Notes: generated from the sequence alone by a model not told the origin. Shown: positions 34,646 to 43,509, counted from the first letter of the stretch. The stretch: 64,000 bases of DNA from Streptomyces clavuligerus (GCF_005519465.1 NZ_CP027859.1:1731496-1795495); one strand, 5' to 3'. Translations and numbers: made by a program.

Positions 34646-35956
34646 GTGTCAAAGATTTCCGTTCGACGCACCCTGCAAGGGATGCTCGCCACTGCCCTGC
34701 TCGCTCCCGCCCTGATGCTCTCCGGCGCCCAGCCCGCCTCCGCCAGCGTGGGTTCCACGATCATAGGAATAGCGGAGCAGAACCTCGGCAACGGCCCGTG
34801 CGACACCAACAGTGCAGGCGGATCCGGCTATTACGGAAGTTGTGGACAAGCCTGGTGTGCCGACTTCGCGAAGTGGGTCTGGGCCCAGGCGGGTGTGGAC
34901 GTCGGCGGGCTCACAGCAGCCGCCGGAAGCTTCGGCCAGTACAACGGTGGGCTGAAGAGCACCCCGCACGTCGGTGACGCGGTGGTCTTCAACTACAACG
35001 GCGCCGGATACGCCGACCATGTGGCCCTCGTGAAGTCCATCAACTCCGACGGCACGATCACCACGGTGGGCGGCAACCAGAGCGGAGCCGTCACCTACGG
35101 CACCATCACCGCCGCCGGCTACTACAACACCCAGCGCGTCAGCGGATATGTCTCGCCGATCGGCGGAGTGGACCAAGAGCCTCCGATGGCGGTGGGGGTG
35201 TCTCCGATCATCGGTGTCGGGGATATCAACAAGACCGGTGTTGCCGACTACCTCGCGCGTGGTTCGGACGGCCGTCTGTATTCGTATATGGGTAAGGGTG
35301 ACGGTACTTTCACGGGTCGTACGGATCTGGGTGGTGGCTGGAACCAGTACGACATGGTCATCGGTGTCGGTGATATCAACAAGACGGGGGTGCCCGATCT
35401 TCTGGCTCGCGGCACCGATGGCCGTTTGTACTCGTACATGGGTAAGGGTGACGGTACTTTCACCGGGCGCACCGATCTCGGTGGTGGCTGGAACAAGTAC
35501 AACCTCATCGTCGGTGCCGGTGACATCAACGGCACCGGTGTCGGGGACATCGTCGCCCGGGATGCCAGCGGTGACCTCTGGGCGCATATGGGTGTCGGTG
35601 ACGGTACTTTCACCGGTCCCACCAAGATCGGCCACGGCTGGAACCAGTACGACACCATTATCGGCGCGGGTGATATCAACAAGACCGGCGTGCCCGATCT
35701 CCTCGCCCGCGGTACGGACGGCCGCCTGTACTCGTACATGGGTAAGGGTGACGGTACCTTCACGGGGCGTACCGACCTGGGTGGTGGCTGGAACAAGTAC
35801 AACGCCATTACCGGCCCCGGTGACATCAACTCCACGGGTGTCGCCGACCTGATCGCCCGTGATGCCAACGGCGACCTCCACTCCCACATGGGTGTCGGTG
35901 ACGGTACTTTCACCGGCCCCACCAAAATTGGCCACGGCTACAACATCTACAACTGA
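34646..35956 (+). CDS. Exported CHAP-domain amidase/peptidase with five FG-GAP repeats
   Basis: This 436-residue protein has a signal peptide (VRRTLQGMLATALLAPALML, AxA). The CHAP domain covers about residues 35-165: the nucleophile Cys lies in CGQAWCADFAKWVWAQAG, the His in YADHVALVKSI, and the Asn-side GGNQSG follows. CHAP enzymes cut peptidoglycan peptides or amide bonds. After the linker EPPMAVGVSP come five 50-residue repeats (VGDINKTGVADYLARGSDGR ... GGGWNQYD) of the FG-GAP/VCBS type, which probably form a small beta-propeller for binding. GTG 34646 is set by AGGAGA six bases upstream. It is the first of four genes sharing this architecture. Confidence 0.88.
   Translation: MSKISVRRTLQGMLATALLAPALMLSGAQPASASVGSTIIGIAEQNLGNGPCDTNSAGGSGYYGSCGQAWCADFAKWVWAQAGVDVGGLTAAAGSFGQYNGGLKSTPHVGDAVVFNYNGAGYADHVALVKSINSDGTITTVGGNQSGAVTYGTITAAGYYNTQRVSGYVSPIGGVDQEPPMAVGVSPIIGVGDINKTGVADYLARGSDGRLYSYMGKGDGTFTGRTDLGGGWNQYDMVIGVGDINKTGVPDLLARGTDGRLYSYMGKGDGTFTGRTDLGGGWNKYNLIVGAGDINGTGVGDIVARDASGDLWAHMGVGDGTFTGPTKIGHGWNQYDTIIGAGDINKTGVPDLLARGTDGRLYSYMGKGDGTFTGRTDLGGGWNKYNAITGPGDINSTGVADLIARDANGDLHSHMGVGDGTFTGPTKIGHGYNIYN
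35207..35953 (+). repeat. Five 150-bp FG-GAP coding repeats, copy 1
   Basis: Five units of 150 bp (last one 147). Each encodes xGxGDIN-TGV-D-xAR... GDGTF-G-T-xGxGWxxY. The DNA of units 1-2 is almost identical to units 1-2 of the next gene. Codons GGT and CGT are used far more than in the surrounding genes. Confidence 0.85.
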
Positions 35957-36075
35957 GGTTGACCGGCGGGCGCGCGGACTCCTTTCCCGCGCGCCGATCC
36001 TCCCTCCCCTCCCTCTTTCCTCCCCCTGTGCCGTGGTTCCCTGCGCCCGGCGCCCCCGAATCCCCGGAGACATTC

Positions 36076-37242
36076 ATGCCGCGTCACCTGTCCCTGACCC
36101 TGCCCCGAGCACGCAAGGCCGCCGGTGTCCTCGCCGCCGCTGCTCTTGCCGCTTCCGCCCTGGCCGGCGGCTCCGCCAGTGCGGCTTCGCTCGCCACGTG
36201 GGACAAGCTCGCCGAGTGCGAGAGCGGAGGCAACTGGAGCATCAATACAGGCAACGGCTACTACGGCGGAATCCAGTTCAGCCTGAGCACCTGGCAGTCG
36301 ATGGGCGGTACTCAGTACGCCGCCTACCCGCACCAGGCCACGAGGGAGGAGCAGATAACCGTCGGCGAGAAGCTGCTCGACGCCGCCGGCGAGGGCCAGT
36401 GGCCCCACTGCGGCCCGCGGGTGGGCCTCGGCTCCGACCCCGCCGACCCGTTCCCCACCACACCTCCGATGGCGGCGGGGATGTCGCCGATCGTGGGTGT
36501 GGGTGACATCAACAGAACGGGTGTGGCGGACTTCGTCGCGCGTGGTTCGGACGGCCGTCTCTATTCGTACATGGGTAAGGGTGACGGTACTTTCACGGGT
36601 CGTACGGATCTGGGTGGTGGCTGGAACCAGTACGACATGGTCATCGGTGTCGGTGATATCAACAAGACGGGGGTGCCCGATCTTCTGGCTCGCGGCACCG
36701 ATGGCCGTCTCTATTCGTATATGGGTAAGGGTGACGGTACTTTCACAGGCCGTACCGATCTCGGTGGTGGCTGGAACAAGTACAACCTCATCGTCGGTGC
36801 CGGTGACATCAACAGTACCGGTGTCGCCGACCTGATCGCCCGGGACGCCAACGGTGACCTCTGGGCGCATATGGGTGTCGGTGACGGTACTTTCACCGGT
36901 CCTACCAAGATCGGCCATGGCTGGAACCAGTACGACACCATCGTCGGCGTCGGCGACATCAACAAGACCGGCGTGCCCGACCTCCTCGCCCGCAACAAGG
37001 CAACCGGCCACCTGTACTCCTACATGGGCATCGGCGACGGCACTCTGTCGGGTCGTACGGACCTGGGCGCGGGGTGGGACCAGTACACGGCGATCACTGG
37101 GCCGGGCGACATCAACTCCACGGGCGTCGCCGACCTGATCGCACGTGACGGCAGCGGCGACCTGTACACCTACATGGGTATCGGCGACGGCAAGTTCACG
37201 GGCCGCACCAAGGCCGGCCACGGCTACAACATCTACAGCTGA
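36076..37242 (+). CDS. Exported Rpf-like transglycosylase with five FG-GAP repeats
   Basis: This 388-residue protein has a signal peptide (ARKAAGVLAAAALAASALAG, ASA). The transglycosylase/resuscitation-promoting-factor domain spans residues 38-115: TWDKLAECESGGNWSINTGN with the catalytic Glu of AECESGG, then YYGGIQFSLSTWQSMGG and the two cysteines that form the family disulfide. This domain cleaves the glycan strand of peptidoglycan and in Streptomyces Rpf relatives promotes spore germination. The linker TPPMAAGMSP and five 50-residue FG-GAP repeats follow. ATG 36076 follows GGAGA. The gene lies 119 bases after the CHAP gene and probably has its own promoter or read-through. Confidence 0.88.
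   Translation: MPRHLSLTLPRARKAAGVLAAAALAASALAGGSASAASLATWDKLAECESGGNWSINTGNGYYGGIQFSLSTWQSMGGTQYAAYPHQATREEQITVGEKLLDAAGEGQWPHCGPRVGLGSDPADPFPTTPPMAAGMSPIVGVGDINRTGVADFVARGSDGRLYSYMGKGDGTFTGRTDLGGGWNQYDMVIGVGDINKTGVPDLLARGTDGRLYSYMGKGDGTFTGRTDLGGGWNKYNLIVGAGDINSTGVADLIARDANGDLWAHMGVGDGTFTGPTKIGHGWNQYDTIVGVGDINKTGVPDLLARNKATGHLYSYMGIGDGTLSGRTDLGAGWDQYTAITGPGDINSTGVADLIARDGSGDLYTYMGIGDGKFTGRTKAGHGYNIYS
36490..37239 (+). repeat. Five 150-bp FG-GAP coding repeats, copy 2
   Basis: The organisation is the same as copy 1. Unit 4 has one extra codon (ARNKATGHL in place of ARGTDGRL), and units 4-5 are more GC-rich and more diverged than units 1-3. Confidence 0.85.
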
Positions 37243-37390
37243 ACCACACCTGACCTACGGCTGATCTCCGGTCTCACCCCGTCGAGAAAGCCGTTCCCCG
37301 TGGTACGGGCGGCGGGACCCCGCGGACCGCTCCGGGAACCGCCGCCCGCTCCGCCTCTCTCCCCTGACTTTCCTCAACGAAGGATTCTTC

Positions 37391-38701
37391 ATGCCCATGC
37401 GTCGCTCGCTCAACGCTGCCCTTGTCGTCGCGATCTCGGCGGGAACGCTCACCCTCGGAGCGTCCGGGGCGCAGGCCGCCGAGCGCCCCGACTTCCAACT
37501 CCCCGCCCCCTGCGGCGAGATATGGACGGCCAGCACCTACGCAGGTCACAACCCGACGAACTCCGTCGACCTCAACCGCTATCCCGGTGACGACACGGGA
37601 CTGCCCGTGGCCGCCAGTGCCGCCGGCACTGTCGAGGTTGCGGGAGACAGCGGGGGCTGGGCGGGCATACGCGTCCGTATCAACCACGGTGGTGGCTGGA
37701 CCACTCACTACGCACACCTCTCCGCCGTCGACGTCACCGCCGGTGCCTCGGTGATCGCGGGCCAGACCATCGGCAGGGTCGGCAACACCGGCAATTCCTC
37801 GGGCGCCCACCTGCACTTCGAAGAGACCCTCAACGGTACGGGTCAGCCCGTCACCTTCGACGGCGTGGCATACAACGGCGGGACGCAGGAGTTCGTCAGC
37901 AAGAACTGCGGCGAGCCGGAGCCTCCGATGGCGGTGGGGGTGTCTCCGATCATCGGTGTCGGTGATATCAACAAGACTGGTGTTGCCGACTTCGTCGCGC
38001 GTGGTTCGGACGGCCGTCTGTACTCGTACATGGGTAAGGGTGACGGTACTTTCACGGGTCGTACGGATCTGGGTGGTGGCTGGAACCAGTACGACGTGGC
38101 CATCGGCGCGGGTGATATCAACAAGACGGGTGTGCCGGATCTTCTGGCCCGTAACAAGGCAACCGGTCACTTGTACTCGTACATGGGTAAGGGTGACGGT
38201 ACTTTCACGGGCCGCACTGACCTGGGTGGTGGCTGGAACAAGTACAACCTCATCGTCGGCGCTGGTGACATCAACGGCACCGGTGTCGCGGACATTGTCG
38301 CTCGTGATGCCAATGGCGATCTCTGGGCGCACATGGGTGTCGGTGACGGTACTTTCACCGGTCCCACCAAGATCGGCCACGGCTGGAACCAGTACGACAC
38401 GATCATCGGCGCGGGTGATATCAACAAGACCGGCGTGCCGGATCTCCTCGCCCGCGGTACGGACGGCCGCCTGTACTCGTACATGGGTAAGGGTGACGGT
38501 ACTTTCACGGGGCGTACCGACCTGGGCGGCGGCTGGAACAAGTACAACGCCATCACCGGCCCCGGTGACATCAACTCCACGGGTGTCGCCGACCTGATCG
38601 CCCGGGACGCCAACGGCGACCTCCACTCCCACATGGGCATCGGCGACGGCACCTTTACCGGCCCCACCAAAATCGGCCACGGCTACAACATCTACAGCTG
38701 A
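37391..38701 (+). CDS. Exported M23-family metallopeptidase with five FG-GAP repeats
   Basis: This 436-residue protein has a signal peptide ending QAAE. The M23 (LytM) domain covers residues 50-165, with zinc ligands in YAGHNPTNSVDLNRYPG (His and Asp) and the HxH of SSGAHLHFEETLNG, plus WTTHYAHLSAVDV. Such enzymes cleave peptide cross-links of peptidoglycan. The linker EPPMAVGVSP equals that of the CHAP protein and five FG-GAP repeats follow. ATG 37391 follows AAGGA. The next gene begins 9 bases after the stop, so the metallopeptidase and nuclease genes form one operon. Confidence 0.88.
   Translation: MPMRRSLNAALVVAISAGTLTLGASGAQAAERPDFQLPAPCGEIWTASTYAGHNPTNSVDLNRYPGDDTGLPVAASAAGTVEVAGDSGGWAGIRVRINHGGGWTTHYAHLSAVDVTAGASVIAGQTIGRVGNTGNSSGAHLHFEETLNGTGQPVTFDGVAYNGGTQEFVSKNCGEPEPPMAVGVSPIIGVGDINKTGVADFVARGSDGRLYSYMGKGDGTFTGRTDLGGGWNQYDVAIGAGDINKTGVPDLLARNKATGHLYSYMGKGDGTFTGRTDLGGGWNKYNLIVGAGDINGTGVADIVARDANGDLWAHMGVGDGTFTGPTKIGHGWNQYDTIIGAGDINKTGVPDLLARGTDGRLYSYMGKGDGTFTGRTDLGGGWNKYNAITGPGDINSTGVADLIARDANGDLHSHMGIGDGTFTGPTKIGHGYNIYS
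37949..38698 (+). repeat. Five 150-bp FG-GAP coding repeats, copy 3
   Basis: Unit 2 carries the ARNKATGHL variant found in unit 4 of copy 2. Units 3-5 match copy 1 more closely. This mosaic pattern suggests exchange between the three genes. Confidence 0.85.
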
Positions 38702-38710
38702 GGACTCGCC

Positions 38711-40456
38711 ATGCGCATCCGCCGAACCGCCATCGCTGGCGTCCTCGCCGTGGCAGGTCTGATCACCCCCCTGACGCCTTCCGCGCAGGCGGACACCGTC
38801 AACCCGGCCTCCGCTCCTGTTCTGCGCTTCCTCAGCTACAACATCTGCGGCAACTGGGAGGCGTGCAGCTCCACCGCGGACGAGGTCACCAACCGCGTCC
38901 AGAAGGTGTACGACGAGACCATGGCCTGGAAGACGGACGTCGTCCTCCTCCAGGAGGTCTGCCGTACACAGTTCACCAGGCTGGAGCAGAAGCTGGGCTC
39001 TCAGGGCTACACGGGTTCCTTCACCGTCACCCAGACCCCCGCCGGGGACACCTCGCAGGATCTCTGCAAGGACGACGCCGTTCCGAACGCTGTGGAGGGC
39101 GACTACGGCCTCGCCGTGTTCACGAAGGGGGCCATCACCAACCACCAGGTCATCGATCTGGCCACGGGCCTGGAGAAAGGCACGGAGCGCTGGACGACCC
39201 TGTGTGTGGACGCCCCCCTTCAGGGGCGCACCACCCGGAGCTGTTCGGTCCATCTCTACTCCGACAACACCTCCGTCGCGAAACAACAGGCCGAGACGCT
39301 GGCGGTTGCCGCGAACTCCTGGATCGACAAGGGCATCCCCGTTGTCCTGGGCGGCGACTTCAACCCCCGGTACAGCGGCGGCCAGGCCAACGCGCCGCTC
39401 TCCCCGGTCCTCGACTCCTTCTACAGCCACTCCGGGGGCACCGGCCGCTTCACGGAGGCCGACGAGACGGACACGAGCCGGTTCACGGCCGCGTGCTCCT
39501 CGCTCAACCGGCCTGCGGGCCACTGCCGTTCGGGGGCTCCCACGCTGATGACGAAGGCCCCCGACCCGGAGGCCAAGCTCGACTACATCTTCCTCAGCAG
39601 GAACCACTTCAAGAACGTCGCCGGCGACGCCCTGCCCCAGATCTCTTCGGTGTCCGACCACTACGCCTACCGAGGTGCCGCGACCTGGTCGTTCTGCAAC
39701 AACCCTGATGACGGCATGGCGGACATGCTCCGCCGCGACGCGGCGGGCGATCTCTGGCGACACTTCGGACGTTCCAACGGCGTACTGGACCCCGTTCCCT
39801 GCAAGGTGGGCGCCGGCATGAGCGATTTGCGCCTGATCGGGCGGGGTGTCGACCACGACGGCGGCGGCGAGGACCTGTACTCGATCAACAGCACCGGGGA
39901 CCTCCTCTTCCACCCGGGCCACACGAGCGAACTGTTCTTCTCCACGCCGCAGAAGGTCGGCTGGGGGTGGCAGGCAGCGTCGGCGCTGAACTCCAGCGCC
40001 GACATGAACGCGGACGGCATCGCCGACCTGCTCGTCGCCTTCGACAACGGTGACCTCTACCTCGTCCCGGGCAAGGGCGACGGCAGAGTGGACGCCAAGA
40101 TCCGCATCGGGCAGGGCTGGGACATCTATGACACCGTGCTCGCCCCTGGCGACGTCACCGGCGACGGCAAGGCCGACGTCATCGCACGCGACAAGGCCGG
40201 AGCGCTGTTCGTGTACCCCGGTACCGGCACGGGGACGCTGGGGACGCGCGCACAGATAGGCCACGGCTGGCAGATCTACCACACGGTATTCGCTCCGGGA
40301 GACGTCAACGGGGACGGCAAGCCGGATCTGCTCGCCCGGGACGACGCGGGAACTCTCCAGTTCTACGCCGGAAGCGGCAAGCAGAACGGAAACGCCACCT
40401 TCGCCGCCATGGTCAAGTCCGGATCGGGCATCTCCAGTACCGACCTGGTGCGCTGA
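38711..40456 (+). CDS. Exported EEP-family nuclease/phosphatase with divergent FG-GAP repeats
   Basis: This 581-residue protein has a signal peptide (RIRRTAIAGVLAVAGLITPL, AQA). The endonuclease/exonuclease/phosphatase domain spans residues 35-325 with all motif residues: LRFLSYNICGNW (Asn), VVLLQEVCRT (Glu), VVLGGDFNPRYS (Asp/Asn), KLDYIFLS, and the final SVSDHYAYRG (Asp-His). Target could be DNA, RNA or sphingomyelin-like lipids; the fold alone does not decide. The C-terminus has five FG-GAP-like repeats (APGDVTGDGKADVIARDKAG; GHGWQIYHT) clearly older and more diverged than those of the preceding genes. It is in an operon with the M23 gene. Confidence 0.87.
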   Translation: MRIRRTAIAGVLAVAGLITPLTPSAQADTVNPASAPVLRFLSYNICGNWEACSSTADEVTNRVQKVYDETMAWKTDVVLLQEVCRTQFTRLEQKLGSQGYTGSFTVTQTPAGDTSQDLCKDDAVPNAVEGDYGLAVFTKGAITNHQVIDLATGLEKGTERWTTLCVDAPLQGRTTRSCSVHLYSDNTSVAKQQAETLAVAANSWIDKGIPVVLGGDFNPRYSGGQANAPLSPVLDSFYSHSGGTGRFTEADETDTSRFTAACSSLNRPAGHCRSGAPTLMTKAPDPEAKLDYIFLSRNHFKNVAGDALPQISSVSDHYAYRGAATWSFCNNPDDGMADMLRRDAAGDLWRHFGRSNGVLDPVPCKVGAGMSDLRLIGRGVDHDGGGEDLYSINSTGDLLFHPGHTSELFFSTPQKVGWGWQAASALNSSADMNADGIADLLVAFDNGDLYLVPGKGDGRVDAKIRIGQGWDIYDTVLAPGDVTGDGKADVIARDKAGALFVYPGTGTGTLGTRAQIGHGWQIYHTVFAPGDVNGDGKPDLLARDDAGTLQFYAGSGKQNGNATFAAMVKSGSGISSTDLVR

Positions 40457-40599
40457 GACGACGGCGGCACGGCGGCACGGTCCTCGTCGGGGAGGCGCCC
40501 GGGCTCAGCCCGCAGGCCGCCGAGCGGCTTGCGGGCCGAGCCCGTGGATTCCGAATATGGCTGCGTGAGGGAGTGCCTTGAGTTGAAGGATCACAACAG

Positions 40600-41010
40600 A
40601 TGAGCCGGCTGCGTTTGTTCGCACGGAAAGATTTTCATGTGAGTTCGTGGTTTGGGATTCCGGTTGAAGCGGGCGTGAAGACGGTGCCGATCACTGGAAT
40701 GCGCGAGCTGGTGGCTGCCGCAAACCGTCGAGGATACAGCAGGAAAGGGACGGGCCTGGATCTGGAAGGAAGCCAGAGATTCGCACTCATTCCCTACCTG
40801 CCGGAAAATTCCCCTGAGGCGAGCTGGATGTGCTTGGTGGCCGCCTTCCCGCACTCTTTCACGCTTGCAGTGGCTGAACGACCGAGATGCACATTCGGCA
40901 GGATCGATGTATCCACCGTGGACTTCGAGTCCTTGCCGTCGGCGGACTCCGCCACCCGGGATCAACTGTTGCACTGGATGATGTGGGAGGCTTATCGGGC
41001 GCACCAGTGA
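40600..41010 (+). CDS. Unrecognised small protein downstream of the nuclease
   Basis: This 136-residue protein starts MSRLRLFARKDFHVSSWFGI at ATG 40600, with AAGGA at good distance. No signal peptide; Trp-rich end (LLHWMMWEAYRAHQ). Base composition is clearly lower in GC than its neighbours, with codons such as ATT, AAA and TTT, which suggests recent acquisition. No family is recognised. Its position directly after a secreted nuclease gene would suit an immunity or chaperone-like partner, but nothing in the sequence proves this. A hairpin follows the stop. Confidence 0.6.
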   Translation: MSRLRLFARKDFHVSSWFGIPVEAGVKTVPITGMRELVAAANRRGYSRKGTGLDLEGSQRFALIPYLPENSPEASWMCLVAAFPHSFTLAVAERPRCTFGRIDVSTVDFESLPSADSATRDQLLHWMMWEAYRAHQ

Positions 41011-41016
41011 AGATCC

Positions 41017-41048
41017 TTGAGAGGGTGTCTCGGGAGACACCCTCTCAA
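41017..41048. terminator. 14-bp perfect stem hairpin
   Basis: TTGAGAGGGTGTCT (41017-41030) pairs exactly with 41035-41048 around CGGG, seven bases after the stop of the preceding gene. It is a probable transcription terminator. Confidence 0.7.
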
Positions 41049-41418
41049 ACATGTGCACCTCTGGTGCGCATGGGGGGTGCGAGTTCTTTTCGATCTCATG
41101 CGGAGCGAGCCTGTCTGAATTCAGCAGTTCCGGCTGTGGCGATTACTGGCATCATTTTGTATCGCACTTCGTTTCCGGTCGGCTCCGGGACCGGAAACGG
41201 GCCGTGGGCCCGAAATTCTGGCATGCCCACTGTTCATCAAGCCGGTTCTGTACAGGGTAATGGACCGACTTCAACTCGGCAGGACCTGACGATGGCGCAT
41301 CGGTGCCGGAATCTGACAACGTCCGCCCGGAGGCTGTCCGGTTGACGGATCCGACCCGCCCGAAGCGCTCATCGCAACCGCGTACAGGACCACCCCGACA
41401 CAGCGCAGGAGGACCGTC
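41049..41418. other. Intergenic, AT-richer upstream region of the SapA-like gene
   Basis: No open frame with support. The region is less GC-rich up to about 41290 and may hold the promoter of the SapA-like gene. GTTTCCGGTC and GACCGGAAAC at 41169-41201 form an imperfectly spaced inverted repeat, possibly regulatory. Confidence 0.35.
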
Positions 41419-41823
41419 ATGCGACATCTCGGACACCGGGCGTCGGCCCTGCTCGGCACCGCCGCTCTGCTGGCAGGGTTCAGCTCGACCACAGGGACGG
41501 CACAGGCGAGCACCGGGCCCGCAGCGACCCCGGAATCCGTCTGCGGCAGCGGCTACACCGTCCGGGATCAGAGATGGCTCGTCCACGCGACGGTGTGGCT
41601 GCTCCGGAACGGCAACTCGGCGTGTGTGGTGACCTTCAAGGAAGGGTCGGCGATCGGCAACGACGTCGTCGTCGGGGCCTGGGTCGAGTCCCGGACCGGC
41701 GGTCTGCGCGGCGACAAAGGGAGGTACTCGTACTACGCCGGACCCGTGAAGATCACCGCCTCCTGTGTCCACTGGGGCGGCGAGTACGGACCCTACTCGG
41801 GCAGCAGTACGCCCTGTTGGTGA
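41419..41823 (+). CDS. Secreted SapA-like (spore-associated protein A type) protein
   Basis: This 134-residue protein has a signal peptide (residues 1-31: RHLGHRASALLGTAALLAGF, AQA). The mature part resembles SapA of Streptomyces coelicolor: an N-terminal CGSGYTVRDQ, central CVVTFKEGSAIGNDVVVGAW-VES, then DKGRYSYYAGPVKITASCVH-WGG and a Cys near the end, suggesting two disulfides. SapA is found on the spore surface; its role is unknown. ATG 41419 has AGGAGG six bases upstream. Monocistronic. Confidence 0.75.
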   Translation: MRHLGHRASALLGTAALLAGFSSTTGTAQASTGPAATPESVCGSGYTVRDQRWLVHATVWLLRNGNSACVVTFKEGSAIGNDVVVGAWVESRTGGLRGDKGRYSYYAGPVKITASCVHWGGEYGPYSGSSTPCW

Positions 41824-42629
41824 CCTGACTGTCGTGCCCCCTGCCCCGGTGCCGGTTCGGTGTCGGGGCAGCGGCGGTGAAACCCCCGGCGGAGCACCGC
41901 ATGTGACCGCGCCCCACCCACTGGCTGCGGCCAGGTCAGGGTGCGGGGCTGGATCACCGTGGTGGCGGCGCACCGGTGGAGAGGGCGATGAACCGGGTGC
42001 GCTCGCCGGGCCCGCCGAGGTATCAGCGGAGTCCGGTCGCGGTCCACTCGCTCGGGCAGCGGCACAGCGCCGAGGGCGTGGGCAGCAACTGTTCGGCCGG
42101 GTCCTGGCCGGCCGTCGGCCGAGGTCGGCCCGCCGCCGTCATCGACCGCGGTCGGCGGTGTCGGGGCTGAGCGGGATCTCCTCACGTTCGCCGGGCGGTC
42201 ACCGAGAACGCGGAGGGGACAGAGGCCTATTCGTGGGCCCCACGGCTCACCCGTAACTACAGTTCTCGGGGGAGCCGTCCATCTCCACATCGCCGACCGC
42301 CCCCGGGAGCGGGCCTCGGTCCGCAAGACCGCCGCCGGGCCGGGCCGCGGCCCGTCGGCGATCAGCCGGGGGACCAGCGTCGCCGCCTCGGAAGCGGCAC
42401 CTGCCGCCCGCACGCGGCCCGGACCCGCGCGGACGCCCGCAGGCCACGGCCCCCGGCTTTCCGTTCGCGTCGTCCGGCGGGCCGGTTCCGGCGAAGACAT
42501 GCGTCACGGCCTCCGCCGGACCGATGCGAAGGCTGTGGGTGTCCACCGGACCTGGACCCGGTGCCGGCGTACAGGTGAACGGCCCGTACGCCGATATCCG
42601 GCACGGCAGGACCCCGGGGCTGGGGGTCA
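41824..42629 (-). pseudogene. No intact gene; possible lipoprotein tail
   Basis: On the minus strand the stretch from 42605 to 42247 contains GPFTCTPAPGPGPVDTHSLR, then EAVTHVFAGTGPPDDANGKP and finally GDVEMDGSPENCSYG-stop. These look like parts of one secreted protein, but the middle is Arg/Gly-rich out-of-frame sequence. Bases 41824-42240 show nothing recognisable. Confidence 0.3.
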
Positions 42630-43150
42630 GCGAGCGACGGGGTCCAGGGCGTGGAGTTCGGCGGCGGCCTCTCGCTGGAGAGGGTGGTGGTGGACGGTCA
42701 GGGTGTGCAGGGCGCCGGCGAGGACGGCGCGCGCCTCCTCGGGGCGGTCGAGGCGGCACAGCACACGCCCGAGATCGAGCTGGATGGGTCCGCTGAGCGC
42801 CGGTGAGTCCGCGGTCTCGAAAGCGGTCAGCGCCTACCGCAGCGGTGCCTCGGCTTCCTCCCAGCGGCCGAGTGCCGCGTAGTCCTCGCCGAGATGGCGC
42901 AGGGTCAGCGCCTGATAGACGGCGAGCAGATGGGGCGAGAGCCCGCGATAGCCCGCACGGCACAGCTCCAGCCCGTGAAGATGGTGTTCGAGGGCCTGGT
43001 CGGCGTGACCGCGCTCGCGCAGCGTCTCCCCGAGGGCGTTGAGGGTGGTCAGCAGGGCGAGTCTGCCCTCGGTGGTGGGGTTGTCCCGGTGGAGAGCAGT
43101 GCCGCGCGCGGTGAAGTCACCGGTGTCCCTCGACAGCGACAGCGCGCCCC
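42630..43150 (-). pseudogene. TPR-containing regulator C-terminus with nonsense codon
   Basis: The minus strand encodes LALLTTLNALGETLRERGHA, DQALEHHLHGLELCRAGYRG and HLGEDYAALGRWEEAEAPLR: tetratricopeptide repeats of the type found at the C-terminus of AfsR/SARP-like regulators. A TAG at about 42837 replaces an expected CAG, and the same frame resumes ALTAFETADSPALSGPIQLD and DLGRVLCRLDRPEEARAVLA to the stop near 42630. The N-terminal DNA-binding and NB-ARC parts are missing. Confidence 0.6.
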
Positions 43151-43392
43151 GCGCCGGTGGACCGGCATCCGCGCGGGGGCGTGACCGGCCTGCGCTGGCG
43201 GCCGCCTCCAGGTCCCCGGCCCCGGCGGCGGCCCTCCCAGCGCCCCAGGACACCGGGGTGGCCACCCAGAACATGCAGCGCAAAACGGAACTGCGGGCGG
43301 GCGGGTCACGCCGCTGGCCCAGAACTTCGATGTGGTCGCCCTGCGCAGGCCCAGCCGGTGCGGACAACGACCCCGTCGAGCAGGAGAAGACG

Positions 43393-43507
43393 ATGAAACC
43401 CAACGTTCTGCTCATGAACGCGGTGATCTTCCACAACGCCCCTGGACCTCGCGGAGACCGTCCGGCAGTCGCTCGTCGACTTCACCCCGCTGCGCGACAT
43501 CGCCTGA
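43393..43507 (+). pseudogene. Short ORF with strong ribosome binding site and one-base frameshift
   Basis: ATG 43393 follows CAGGAGAAG. The frame starts MKPNVLLMNAVIFHNA; dropping one C near 43441 gives LDLAETVRQSLVDFTPLRDI and TGA at 43505-43507, a 37-residue peptide. Both halves look like real coding sequence. I do not recognise it; it could be a broken small peptide gene or a fragment of a longer protein. Confidence 0.35.
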
Positions 43508-43509
43508 TC

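Noticed and set aside
35207..38698. Tandem 150-bp repeats as a CRISPR array
   Set aside because: The repeats are in frame, encode FG-GAP units and have no unique spacers; no cas genes are nearby.
37274..40282. A 1002-codon open frame on the minus strand opposite the M23 and nuclease genes
   Set aside because: It is the antisense shadow of well-supported plus-strand genes. High third-position GC keeps such frames open; composition is Val/Asp/Gly-rich with no domain and no ribosome binding site.
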